DNA of 64,000 nt from CAWCUU01 sp963798855 (GTDB lineage: Bacteria; Gemmatimonadota; Gemmatimonadetes; Longimicrobiales; RSA9): contig CAWCUU010000004.1 of NCBI GenBank assembly GCA_963798855.1, forward strand, positions 186,001 to 250,000, read 5' to 3'. Positions 8,633 to 16,460 of this stretch are shown here, piece by piece (the first letter of the stretch is position 1; each line of letters begins with the position of its first letter). The notes below the pieces were generated by a model that worked only from the letters and a program-made list of their open reading frames with translations, made no database searches and had not been told where the DNA came from. The position numbers and the translations under genes were made by a program.

Positions 8633-10039
8633 ATGCGCGCGAGCATCGTGTTGGCCGCCGCCGTGGTGTTCGGCGGGTGCGCATCCGTGCCCGCCGGCGG
8701 AGCGCGCGATCTCGCCGACGTCGGTTCGATCGGCAGTCGGCAATGCCAGTCCTCCACCGTCCCCGGCCGTCTACGCTCCGCCGAAGAGCTCGTGGAGGCG
8801 GGTGCCGTTGTAGCCGAGCTCGTCGACGCCCCTCCCGGCCACACGGTGCTATCCCTGATCTACGGGCCCGACGGCAAGGCGCTCCGTAACGAGGTCGTCG
8901 TCGCGGGCCCCGGCTACCAGGCCTCGCTACGGGTCAGGAACGTCGTCGCCGCGCACCTGCTGCCCCAGAAGCCGCAGCGATCCTGGGGCGAGCGGCTGAT
9001 CGTGAGCACCGGTCCGGCGCCCGCGCTGACGGTCGCCCGCCAGGAGATCTGCCCGGCACAGGCGCTCGACGGTCGCGTGCAGGACAGTTACGTGATCGGC
9101 GTCGGCGCCTCGCTACCCGGAGGGATGGATCCGGTCAGCATCGATCGCTACCAGCGAGCCGGCTACCGCCAGCTGCGCATCCAGGCGCTCATCGATGAAT
9201 ATGGGCGGCTGAGGGACCTTTCGAGGGTCGGCTCGACCGGGCTGGCGTACCCGGTCGACTACTCTAGAGACGGTCCCTTCCGCTGGCTGTACGACATGGC
9301 GTTCGAGCCGACGCTCGTGGACGGTATTCCGACGGCCGCCTGGATCGACCTGTGGCTGCTCGTGCCGGAATCCGGCCTCGGCCTCGCCACGCAGAGCTGG
9401 GGGGGCTGGGGCACCCCGTTGCCTCCAGGCTACTGGCCTCGCCCGCCTCGTACTCCCCGAACGCCACAGCGGGACACGGCGAGCGGCGGAACCACCGGCT
9501 CCGGCGGGGACGCGCCGCGCCCCGACACCATCGGCATCACGATCCCAATGGACATGCCAAGGGTGCTTCCGCCCGCCGCGCCGGAGCGCGGCCGCCCGGG
9601 CGAGGCCAGCGGTGAGCCGGGCCGGCCGAAGAAGCCCCTCCTGCCACCTGCGACGCCGAGCGAGCCGGATGCTCCCCCGGAAGCCTCGCCTCCGGAGAGG
9701 ACTCCCCCGCAACGCCCAGATCCTCGCCTTTACCGGCCGCATGAGACCGGCCAGGCGCCGGAACCGTCTCCGGCGAAGCCGGCGTCGAAGCCGGAGCCCG
9801 CGCCGACGGCTTCGCGACCGTCGCCCCGGGCGCCCCAGCCCGCCCTTCCGGCGCCCGAGCCGGTGACGCCGAAAGTGAACGGCGAGGCCCCGAAGCCGAA
9901 GGCCGAGCCGCCGAAGGCGGAGCCGAAGCCGGCCACCCCGGCGAAGCCGCCGCACGGACACGGTGAGATCGGTGGCCACCGGTCGAAGGACAGCGGTCAC
10001 GAGCGCACGCATCCGCGGGACCGCGCGCCGGACCGCTGA
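8633..10039 (+). CDS. Lipoprotein with a TonB-C-like domain and a long Pro-rich tail
   Basis: 468 residues. The signal peptide ends in lipobox FGGC (Cys at 16). Residues about 35-245 form a folded part; within it, from about 175, GYRQLRIQALIDEYGRL, then WLYDMAFEPTLVDG and AAWIDLWLLV, resemble the beta-alpha-beta TonB C-terminal domain (family pattern: strand, helix, F-x-P-x-x-x-D-G, strand). From about 250 to the end the protein is a Pro/Ala/Glu/Lys-rich tail with repeated EPAP/KPEP-like words, like the periplasm-spanning linkers of TonB-type proteins. Placing the tail after the fold is the reverse of classical TonB. A very strong GGAAGGAGG site precedes the ATG. The true role is unknown. Confidence 0.72.
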   Translation: MRASIVLAAAVVFGGCASVPAGGARDLADVGSIGSRQCQSSTVPGRLRSAEELVEAGAVVAELVDAPPGHTVLSLIYGPDGKALRNEVVVAGPGYQASLRVRNVVAAHLLPQKPQRSWGERLIVSTGPAPALTVARQEICPAQALDGRVQDSYVIGVGASLPGGMDPVSIDRYQRAGYRQLRIQALIDEYGRLRDLSRVGSTGLAYPVDYSRDGPFRWLYDMAFEPTLVDGIPTAAWIDLWLLVPESGLGLATQSWGGWGTPLPPGYWPRPPRTPRTPQRDTASGGTTGSGGDAPRPDTIGITIPMDMPRVLPPAAPERGRPGEASGEPGRPKKPLLPPATPSEPDAPPEASPPERTPPQRPDPRLYRPHETGQAPEPSPAKPASKPEPAPTASRPSPRAPQPALPAPEPVTPKVNGEAPKPKAEPPKAEPKPATPAKPPHGHGEIGGHRSKDSGHERTHPRDRAPDR

Positions 10040-10040
10040 C

Positions 10041-10586
10041 GTGGACGGCGAGCCCGGCTCGACGGTTCGGATTCGATACCGCCGACCGCCCGACCGTCTC
10101 GACATCTTCGAGCAGCGGCTCGTGTTTCGCACCGATGGCGTCCTCGTCACGCTGCTCGAGCACTCCGGCGTGCCACGTCCGCTGGTCGTAGAGGGCGCCC
10201 CGGTGCTGTCCGCTCGCTCGCCCATCCTCTGGTTCACCTTCCCCGGTGAATGGCATGACATTGGCCGCTTCCACGACGAGGCCGGCCACTTCACCGGCTA
10301 CTATGCCAACGTGCTGACGCCCGTGCATTTGCGGGACGAGTCGACCTGGGAGACCACGGACCTCTATCTCGACGTCTGGCTCGGCACCGACGGGGCGGTC
10401 CGTGTACTCGATGAGGCCGAGCTCGAGGAAGCGCTCGCCGCCGGTCACATCACCCGGGCGACGGGGGCACGTGCTCGCTCCGAGGCTGCGCGACTCGTCC
10501 GTGCGGCGCGCGCGGGCGCCTGGCCCCCGGCGGTCGCGCGGCAATGGACCCTCGAACGTGCCAGGGCGCTGCTGCGGAAACATTGA
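10041..10586 (+). CDS. DUF402 domain protein (Ntdp/FomD-like)
   Basis: 181 residues from a GTG at 10041, one base after the preceding stop; the longer open frame upstream overlaps the Pro-rich tail of that gene and looks non-coding. The domain shows the DUF402 signature: a Trp/Phe-rich FTFPGEWHD strand, then YYANVLTP, then DLYLDVWLG with acidic residues, and a closing helix (EAELEEALAAGHI). Characterised DUF402 proteins include nucleoside di-/triphosphate phosphatases (Ntdp) and FomD, both metal-dependent; the acidic positions needed for metal binding appear present. Substrate unknown. The spacing suggests coupling to the lipoprotein gene upstream. Confidence 0.8.
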   Translation: MDGEPGSTVRIRYRRPPDRLDIFEQRLVFRTDGVLVTLLEHSGVPRPLVVEGAPVLSARSPILWFTFPGEWHDIGRFHDEAGHFTGYYANVLTPVHLRDESTWETTDLYLDVWLGTDGAVRVLDEAELEEALAAGHITRATGARARSEAARLVRAARAGAWPPAVARQWTLERARALLRKH

Positions 10587-10663
10587 GGGGTCGCGAGGGT
10601 GTAGAACGGCCGTCGGATCCCACGGCGGATACACGCACGAACATCGCACCGGGAGCAGCACGA

Positions 10664-11317
10664 ATGCAGGCAAGCGGACCGCGACGGCTGAGCGGATTGC
10701 TGGTGGTGACCTCGCTGCTGCTCTGCGCCCCGAGCGCCGGAGTCGCCCAGACAGTCCACGCGAACGGTCTGAAGGAGCGGGCCCAGGCGGCTCGTGCGAA
10801 GGGCGACTCGGCCGCGCCGGTGCTCGTCTACGAGATCGCGGACTTTCAGTGTCCGTATTGCGGACATTTCACGCGCGAGGTCTTCCCGCGCATCGACAGC
10901 GCCTACGTCCGGACGGGCAAGGTGAAGTGGGTCTTCGTCACGCTACCGCTGCCCGCGCATCCGTTCGGCTGGGCCTCGGCGGAGGCGGCGCTCTGCGCCG
11001 GCGCGGTGGCGGATCGCTTCTGGGCGTACCACGATCGGTTGTTCGCCGACCAGGACACGTGGTCGGCGGCGCCCGATCCGACGCCGTACTTCCTGGGCTA
11101 CGCGAAGGAGCTGGGAATTCCGGCCGACAGCTTCCGCGCCTGCATTCAGGATGATGCAGTCGCGGCGGTGATCCTGGAGGATGTGATCGCCGCCGCGGCG
11201 TCGCAGGTGACGGGGACCCCGACGTTCGTGATCGATAACAAGGACATGGTGGTGGGGGTAAAGTCGTTCGACGAGTGGAAGTCGATTCTCGACAAGGCCC
11301 TCAGCGATAAGCACTGA
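10664..11317 (+). CDS. Secreted DsbA-like thioredoxin-fold protein (CPYC)
   Basis: 217 residues. A signal peptide with cleavage after about residue 29 (SAGVAQ) precedes a DsbA-type fold: C63-P-Y-C66, an inserted helical domain with DRLFADQDTW, and the cis-Pro loop GTPTFVI. Proteins of this kind oxidise or isomerise disulfides in the periplasm. The ATG at 10664 is chosen because GGGAG lies just upstream and earlier Mets give no signal peptide. A second, membrane-anchored DsbA and a VKOR lie on the opposite strand 0.8-2 kb away, so the two divergently read copies may share the same redox partner. Confidence 0.88.
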   Translation: MQASGPRRLSGLLVVTSLLLCAPSAGVAQTVHANGLKERAQAARAKGDSAAPVLVYEIADFQCPYCGHFTREVFPRIDSAYVRTGKVKWVFVTLPLPAHPFGWASAEAALCAGAVADRFWAYHDRLFADQDTWSAAPDPTPYFLGYAKELGIPADSFRACIQDDAVAAVILEDVIAAAASQVTGTPTFVIDNKDMVVGVKSFDEWKSILDKALSDKH

Positions 11318-11320
11318 CCT

Positions 11321-11337
11321 CGCCCGCCTAGCGGGCG
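11321..11337. terminator. Hairpin between two convergent genes
   Basis: Perfect 7-bp stem CGCCCGC / GCGGGCG with a 3-base loop, 4 bp after the DsbA-like stop and about 55 bp from the stop of the opposing small gene. There is no T tract, so efficient intrinsic termination is doubtful. Confidence 0.35.
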
Positions 11338-11392
11338 GGCGCCGGCGCGGCTGACGGCGTCTCGTGACAATGGCAGAAGCGCTGGAGCGGTC

Positions 11393-11599
11393 CTACTCCT
11401 CCGGTTCCCTGTAGGCGGCCACCAGGCGACGCGGGTCCACGAAGATGTCGCCGGTGATCCCGGGCTCTTCCCTCAGCGCGTCGATCAGGCGCTCGTAGCC
11501 TTCCAGGATCTGCCCCGGCAGCTTGACCACGACCTCGTGGAAGCTGCCGCGGTCGGCGAACACGAGGCGGATGGGAACGCGTCCGTTGCTTTCGCTCAT
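11393..11599 (-). CDS. Small soluble protein at the end of the dsbA-VKOR operon, function unknown
   Basis: 68 residues, starting at 11599 inside an ATGA overlap with the VKOR stop. No signal peptide, membrane segment or Cys is present. The sequence reads as a beta strand (PIRLVFADRG), a second strand (FHEVVVKLP), an amphipathic helix (GYERLIDALREE) and a short strand with FVDPRRLVAAY, a compact alpha/beta unit. The FVDPRRLVAAY ending resembles small proteins that bind or organise in a sheet, but I know no named family. Translational coupling to VKOR suggests a fixed stoichiometric or regulatory link to the redox pair. Confidence 0.68.
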   Translation of the reverse strand: MSESNGRVPIRLVFADRGSFHEVVVKLPGQILEGYERLIDALREEPGITGDIFVDPRRLVAAYREPEE

Positions 11600-12084
11600 G
11601 GGGCCTTCCGTAGCCGGGGGATCTCGGGGAGCGCGAAGAGGAAGATCAGCACGATGATGGCGGCGGAGCCGAGGCACCAGCGGCACCACGCGTGAATGAC
11701 GAACGCCTCGAGCGCATTGAGGTAGAGCGTGAAGGCGAGGCCGACGGCGGCGACAGCAAGGAGCAGTCCGGCGATGGCGCGGCTATCGGCCCGTTCGGGC
11801 TGCATCCCCACCATCGCGGCAAGGAGTAGGAGCAGGTAGCCTCCGACGCCCCATCCGGCGACGGGGATGCCCAGGAAGACGGCCCATTTCGACGACTGCA
11901 CGTACTCGCAGCCGCCGGAGCCGCAGACGAGGGTGCCGAGCACGCCGAGCTTGTAGAGGAGCAGGTAGATCGAGACGAGCAGACCGACGAGCGCGAGAGC
12001 GGCGATCGCCATGCGGTTCATCGTGGCCGTGCCATCCGGTTCCTCGACGGTCGCCATGGTGGAGACCGGGGTGGTCTCGCTCAC
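11596..12084 (-). CDS. Vitamin K epoxide reductase family protein (VKOR, DsbB-like)
   Basis: 162 residues with four to five transmembrane helices. The loop pair C54/C59 (CGSGGCEYVQSS) and the catalytic pair C134-x2-C137 (WCRWC) are the family's four redox Cys, and the Ser of the SS motif is present. Bacterial VKORs re-oxidise DsbA using quinone, replacing DsbB. The gene overlaps the upstream dsbA-like gene and the downstream small gene by 4 bp each (ATGA), so all three are read from one message with coupled translation. No thioredoxin domain is fused; the partner is encoded separately just upstream. Confidence 0.95.
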   Translation of the reverse strand: MSETTPVSTMATVEEPDGTATMNRMAIAALALVGLLVSIYLLLYKLGVLGTLVCGSGGCEYVQSSKWAVFLGIPVAGWGVGGYLLLLLAAMVGMQPERADSRAIAGLLLAVAAVGLAFTLYLNALEAFVIHAWCRWCLGSAAIIVLIFLFALPEIPRLRKAP

Positions 12085-12815
12085 TCCTGTGCCACGGCCG
12101 CAGTGTCGAGGCCGGCCGCCTTCACGATCTCATCGACGTCCATGAAGTTCTGGACCTGCTTTCCGTTCACGATGACGGTGGGGGTCGAGGCGACGCCGAG
12201 CTCTTCCCCGAGCCGACGATTGGCGCTGACGACATCCGCGAAGCGGTCGCTCTGCAGGCAGCTTTCGAACGCCGTCGTGTCCAGATTCAGGTCCTTTGCG
12301 AAGTCGACGAATTTCGAGGCGACGGCGCGCTGGCTCGACGACAGCGCCCACTGCGACTGCTGCTGGAAGAGCCGGTTCTGGAATTCCGGGAAGTGGCCCT
12401 GGTCGCCGGCGCAGCGGGCGGCGCGCGCGGCGAGGAACGAGTACTTGAACGCGCCGCCGAGCGGGAAGTCGTAATAGACGATCTGCATCTGTCCGGAGTC
12501 GACGAAGCGCTGCTTGAGCTGCGGCACGATCTCGTTCTCGAATTCCGCGCAGTGCGGGCACTCGTAGTCGACGAAGGCGACGACCTTGATGGGAGCGTCC
12601 GGCTGACCGAGGACCTCGGGGGTGGCCGTCGCGTAGATCTCGCTCACATTGGTCATCGCGCTCATGTCGATCGGCTGTGTGGCCATCGAGCCGCCTCGCC
12701 GGGCGGCGGCATAGGCGATGAGCGCGACGCCGATCACGGCAATGGTGCCGAGCACGATGTAGAACGGCTTCAGCCCTCCGGTCTTCGGCTGAGCCTTTCT
12801 CTTCCGCTGAGCCAC
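12081..12815 (-). CDS. Membrane-anchored DsbA-family thiol oxidoreductase (CPHC)
   Basis: 244 residues from a GTG at 12815, chosen because GGAGGAG stands just upstream and because the longer open frame is Arg-rich and antisense to other sequence. A Lys/Arg-rich cytoplasmic tip (RKRKAQPK) and one transmembrane helix at about 17-38 are followed by a periplasmic DsbA domain with C86-P-H-C89, helical insertion and the cis-Pro loop STPTVIV. CPHC is the strongly oxidising DsbA active site. VKOR follows with an ATGA overlap, so the pair forms an oxidase and its regenerator. Confidence 0.93.
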   Translation of the reverse strand: MAQRKRKAQPKTGGLKPFYIVLGTIAVIGVALIAYAAARRGGSMATQPIDMSAMTNVSEIYATATPEVLGQPDAPIKVVAFVDYECPHCAEFENEIVPQLKQRFVDSGQMQIVYYDFPLGGAFKYSFLAARAARCAGDQGHFPEFQNRLFQQQSQWALSSSQRAVASKFVDFAKDLNLDTTAFESCLQSDRFADVVSANRRLGEELGVASTPTVIVNGKQVQNFMDVDEIVKAAGLDTAAVAQE

Positions 12816-12883
12816 TCTGCTCTCCTCCCTCGGGTCAAGATGCACGAAAGGTAGCACGCCACGCGCGCCGGCGGAAAGCCCGC

Positions 12884-13579
12884 TCAGCCGAGCAGCAGGT
12901 TCAGGACGCGATCGGTCTCGGCGAGGTCGCGGAGCACGTGGTCGGCGCCGGCCTGCCCGAGCGCGACGGCGTCGAAGCGCCCGGTCGTGACGGCGATCGC
13001 GGTCACGCCGAGGGAGCGGCCGCACGTGACGTCATGTGGCGTGTCCCCGATCACGATCACGTCGGAGCCGAAAAAGTCCCGTCCGCAATGTTCCCGCGCG
13101 CGTGCCACCGCGACCGCAGGCAGCTGGTCGCGCCGCTCGCTGTCGGAGCCGAACGCACCGAACGCGAAATGCCGTTCGATGCCGGCCGAGCGCAGCTTGA
13201 GCGTGGCGCCCTCCCGGATGTTGCCGGTCAGCAATCCGAGCAGCACCTCGTCCGCCCGATCGGCGAGCTCGTCGAGGAGGTCTGCGACGCCCGGCATGAG
13301 CTCGCTGCGGTGGTCCGGCAACGTCAGCTCGACCTCCAGCTCGCGCAGGTACACCCGCCAGAGGCTGGCGAAGCCCGCATTGATGTCCGTACTCTCCACG
13401 CCGTGCTGGGTCAGCAGCTCGCGCGCGATTTGCGGGTCTGTCTTTCCGGAGAAGTCGTGCCGCGCGATCGGGCCGGCCGTGCCGTAGACCTCCAGCATGG
13501 CGCGCTGGAACGCGCGGCGGGCCGCACCGTTCGTACTGAGCAAGGTGCCATCGATGTCGAAAAGGACGAGTCTCCGCAT
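12884..13579 (-). CDS. HAD-family hydrolase (phosphoglycolate phosphatase-like)
   Basis: 231 residues. The HAD motifs are in order: F7-D8-I-D10-G-T (nucleophile and acid), a helical cap with DFSGKTDPQIA, motif II LLTGN, motif III Lys (near ATLKLRSAG) and motif IV VIGDTPHD. The C1 cap and motif spacing match the Gph/PGMB group, which acts on small phosphorylated sugars or phosphoglycolate; the substrate cannot be fixed by eye. It is on the same strand as dsbA-VKOR with a 68-bp gap and could be the first gene of that unit. Its start lies only 15 bp from the divergent glycosyltransferase start. Confidence 0.9.
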   Translation of the reverse strand: MRRLVLFDIDGTLLSTNGAARRAFQRAMLEVYGTAGPIARHDFSGKTDPQIARELLTQHGVESTDINAGFASLWRVYLRELEVELTLPDHRSELMPGVADLLDELADRADEVLLGLLTGNIREGATLKLRSAGIERHFAFGAFGSDSERRDQLPAVAVARAREHCGRDFFGSDVIVIGDTPHDVTCGRSLGVTAIAVTTGRFDAVALGQAGADHVLRDLAETDRVLNLLLG

Positions 13580-13594
13580 CCGGTCGCATACCCC

Positions 13595-14806
13595 GTGTGG
13601 AAGCGTCTGCTGATCGCGCTGCCGCTCGCGGCGGTCGGCGCGTTCTGGTTCCTGTTCCTGATCCTGCCCTGGGGATTCGTCCTGCGGTGGCATGATCCCC
13701 ACCGGACATCGCTCATGCGGCAGCGCATCAATGAGGCGGATGCCGCCGGCCGCGACTACGAGATCCACCAGGATTGGGTGCCTCTCCCTCGCATCTCCCG
13801 AAGGCTGCAGCGGGCCGTGATCGTCGCCGAGGATGCCCGCTTCCGCAACCACCATGGCGTGGACTGGCACGCGATCGCGCAGGAGGTGCACTATCACGGC
13901 AATGACGACTTTTCGCTCACCGACCCGTCGGACCTCAAGGCGCTCGCCGCCGCGATCGGCTACTACCACGCACACCGCGATCGGATCCGCGGCCGCAGCA
14001 CCCTGACGCAGCAGCTCGCGAAGAACCTGTACTTCTCGACCGAGCGCTCGCTGCTCCGCAAGGTGGAGGAGCTCATCGTCGCGAAACGGCTCGAGTGGTT
14101 CCTTTCGAAGGACCGGATCCTTGAGCTCTATCTCAACCTCGCGGAGTGGGGGCCGGGCGTTTTCGGCGCGCAGGCGGCGGCCCGCACCTATTTCGATCGT
14201 CCGGCCGCCGACCTGACGTCCGAACAGGCCGCTGCCCTCGCAGCGACGTTGCCCCACCCGCTGTCCTCGAATCCGAACCATCGGGCCGGACGGATGCAGT
14301 GGCGGATCGACCTGATCCTGCGCCGCATGGGCGCGCGCGGTCCGGTCGAGACCGTGCCGCTGGAGAATGAGCCGGAGGCGCCGCAGATCGAGCTGCAGGG
14401 CACGCCGCTGCCGGACACGACTCCGGTGGTGCCGGGGGACACAGGCGGAACGGAGCCGGTCCTGGGCGAGCCGGTCCCGACTCCAGACAGCGTCGGCCCG
14501 CGGGACACGACCGGTCGGGACACGATCAGTCGGGACACGACGCCGGTTCGGGCGCCGCCGGACACGACCCGGCCTGACACGGGCAGAGTCGTTCAATCCG
14601 GCAGCACCGCCCGCTCGATCGCCTGCTCGACGCAATATGCCGCGAGCTCGGCGAGGGCGAGAACGCGCTCGGCCGGGAGGGGCTCGACGACCTCCGACGG
14701 CGACACCGCGAACGCAATGTCGCCGTCGAACAGCGTGTGGACCGGGGTGATACGTCGGGCCATCGCGGTCGACGCGGCTCGCGCGAGCACGCGGAGCGCC
14801 CCCTGA
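13595..14806 (+). CDS. mtgA: Monofunctional biosynthetic peptidoglycan transglycosylase (MtgA-like) with a Thr/Asp/Pro tail
   Basis: 403 residues. One N-terminal membrane helix (about 4-28) is followed by a GT51 domain with the EDARFRNHHGVD motif (catalytic Glu), the RGRSTLTQQLAKN motif and KRLEWFLSKDRILELYLN. GT51 enzymes polymerise lipid II into glycan strands. The start is GTG at 13595, directly before the membrane helix. After about residue 255 comes a tail rich in PDT/RDT words, then about 70 residues encoded entirely antisense to the S58 peptidase gene, so the 3' end overlaps that gene by 214 bp. The tail has no known domain. There is no transpeptidase domain. Confidence 0.88.
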   Translation: MWKRLLIALPLAAVGAFWFLFLILPWGFVLRWHDPHRTSLMRQRINEADAAGRDYEIHQDWVPLPRISRRLQRAVIVAEDARFRNHHGVDWHAIAQEVHYHGNDDFSLTDPSDLKALAAAIGYYHAHRDRIRGRSTLTQQLAKNLYFSTERSLLRKVEELIVAKRLEWFLSKDRILELYLNLAEWGPGVFGAQAAARTYFDRPAADLTSEQAAALAATLPHPLSSNPNHRAGRMQWRIDLILRRMGARGPVETVPLENEPEAPQIELQGTPLPDTTPVVPGDTGGTEPVLGEPVPTPDSVGPRDTTGRDTISRDTTPVRAPPDTTRPDTGRVVQSGSTARSIACSTQYAASSARARTRSAGRGSTTSDGDTANAMSPSNSVWTGVIRRAIAVDAARASTRSAP

Positions 14807-15552
14807 TCGAGCGGCGCATCCGTGGCGACGACGACGAGTGTGGTGTTGGAGCCGGGTGCCGGTCTCGCGAACGCCGCCGGTCCGGAGCCGAACGCCCCTT
14901 CGCGCAGAGCCCGAGCGGCGTCCAGGTACCCGCCGCCGGGCGCCCGCGCGCCGGCCAGAATAGCCCCATCGGCGCCGCGGACGTCGCCGAGGGCGTTCAC
15001 TACCGCCAGCGCTCCGAGCCGGCCCGCGCCGTACTCCTCGCTCCAGCTCCCGACTCCGCCGGGCACGGCATGCTCGAGGCCGCCGATCTTGCCGACGGTG
15101 GCGCCGCAACCCGCGCCGTGCGCACCCTCGACCACGGGCCCGTTCCCGGCGGCGTCGCAGGCCGCACGCCCCATCGCCGCATCGGGCCGCCGGTCCGCGC
15201 GGCCGACGGCGAGGTCGTAAATGACGGCCGCAGGCACGATCGGCACCCGCACCGCCCCCGTGGCGTAGCCGCCGCCGTGCTCCTCGATCCAGGATACCAC
15301 GCCGTCGGCAGCGGCGAGTCCGAACGCGGACCCGCCGGTCAGCAGGATCGCATCGATCCTCGGAACGAGGTGTCCGGGGCGAAGCGTCTCGATCTCGCGA
15401 CTGCCGGTGGCGAGACCGCGCACATCGCAGGCGGCGCGGAACGGCCCGAGCACGACCGTGCACCCGGTGTGCGCTTCCGCATCGGTGGCGTGCCCGACGC
15501 GGATGCCATCGACGGCGGTGAGCCCGCTACGCTGGGGTCGTTTCGTCGGCAT
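14593..15552 (-). CDS. P1 family peptidase (S58, DmpA/NylC-like)
   Basis: 319 residues. The family's N-terminal GIRVGH motif, the LLTGGSAFGL motif and the GAGCGATVGK glycine loop are present. The self-cleavage site fits Asn236-Thr237 within PGSNTTLVVVATDA, which would free Thr237 as the N-terminal nucleophile of the small subunit. Relatives are aminopeptidases (DmpA) or amide hydrolases (nylon oligomer hydrolase NylC); the natural substrate is unknown. No signal peptide is seen. The 3' end overlaps the convergent glycosyltransferase gene, and the 5' end is 53 bp from a divergent kinase-like gene. Confidence 0.92.
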   Translation of the reverse strand: MPTKRPQRSGLTAVDGIRVGHATDAEAHTGCTVVLGPFRAACDVRGLATGSREIETLRPGHLVPRIDAILLTGGSAFGLAAADGVVSWIEEHGGGYATGAVRVPIVPAAVIYDLAVGRADRRPDAAMGRAACDAAGNGPVVEGAHGAGCGATVGKIGGLEHAVPGGVGSWSEEYGAGRLGALAVVNALGDVRGADGAILAGARAPGGGYLDAARALREGAFGSGPAAFARPAPGSNTTLVVVATDAPLDQGALRVLARAASTAMARRITPVHTLFDGDIAFAVSPSEVVEPLPAERVLALAELAAYCVEQAIERAVLPD

Positions 15553-15605
15553 GCGGCAAGCTACGGCGCCCCCGGGGCCGTCGCCAACGCGGCGGAGGGG
15601 TGCGG

Positions 15606-16331
15606 ATGAGATGGATCCGGGCGTTCCTTCCCTCCTCCGGGCTGGCTGCCTGGCTGGTTCCCGCCTCTGCGGCCTATGCCATCGCCGCGGCAGCGCTCTG
15701 CGGCTGGCTGCGCGTCTCGCGCGGCGTCCGGGTGCCGTACACCCGCAAGGTGTTTCACTTCTTCATCTTCACGATGGCGAGCGCCGTCCAGGTACGATGG
15801 GGATTGCCGGGGACGGTGGTATTCGGGTCCGTCGTCGCGCTGCTGGTTCTGCTCGCGGTCGCGCGGGGCGAAGGCTTCCCGTTCTACGAGGCGATCGCCC
15901 GCCCCACGGACGAGCCTCACCGCACGCTGTTCATCCTCGTGCCGCTCGCGACGACAGCGGCGGGCGGCCTCGCGGCGAGTCTGCTCTTCCCCGGCGCCGG
16001 CCACATCGGCTATCTCGTCGCCGGGTGGGGGGACGCGGTAGGCGAGCCGGTCGGCAGCCGCTGGGGGCGGCACCGCTACACCGTGCCTTCCCTGGTGGGC
16101 GTGCGCGCCACGCGCAGCATCGAGGGCAGCGCCGCCGTGCTTCTGCTCGGCGCTCTCGCCGCTTTCCTGGGCCTCTGGCTCGGGGGGCTCGCGCCCGGGC
16201 GGGCACTCGCGGTCGGCGCAGCATGCGGCGGGGTGGGCGCCGCGGTCGAGAGCGTCAGCAGCCACGGCCTCGACAACTTCACGGTTCAGCTCGCCGCGGC
16301 CGGCACCGCCTTCCTGCTCATGGCCGCGTGA
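15606..16331 (+). CDS. Phytol/dolichol kinase-like membrane protein (CTP-dependent lipid kinase family)
   Basis: 241 residues with about six transmembrane helices. The motifs match the CDP-alcohol/phytol kinase (VTE5, SEC59) superfamily: RKVFHFFIF early, the loop WGDAVGEPVGSRWGRHRY, then RSIEGSAAV, and VESVSSHGLDNFTVQL near the C-terminus. Such enzymes phosphorylate long-chain isoprenoid alcohols with CTP. In this organism the substrate could be a prenyl alcohol salvaged from lipid or quinone turnover; that is inference. ATG at 15606 is preferred over GTG at 15600 because GGAGGGG lies too close to the latter. Confidence 0.85.
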   Translation: MRWIRAFLPSSGLAAWLVPASAAYAIAAAALCGWLRVSRGVRVPYTRKVFHFFIFTMASAVQVRWGLPGTVVFGSVVALLVLLAVARGEGFPFYEAIARPTDEPHRTLFILVPLATTAAGGLAASLLFPGAGHIGYLVAGWGDAVGEPVGSRWGRHRYTVPSLVGVRATRSIEGSAAVLLLGALAAFLGLWLGGLAPGRALAVGAACGGVGAAVESVSSHGLDNFTVQLAAAGTAFLLMAA

Positions 16332-16460
16332 ATCTTGCACCCTGCGGGTGACGAATCTGGACAACGGGCGGAGCGTACGCGTACACGTGATCGAGGCTCG
16401 GCGCTCGTCCAGGTCGACGTCGTGAAGGGGGAAGGGTCTGGCCGGCTGAGCGGCGGTCCG

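Noticed and set aside
13580..15463. Apparent 600-residue N-terminal extension of the HAD gene
   Set aside because: Arg-rich, runs antisense to the glycosyltransferase and out of frame with the S58 peptidase; the HAD motif starts at 13579.
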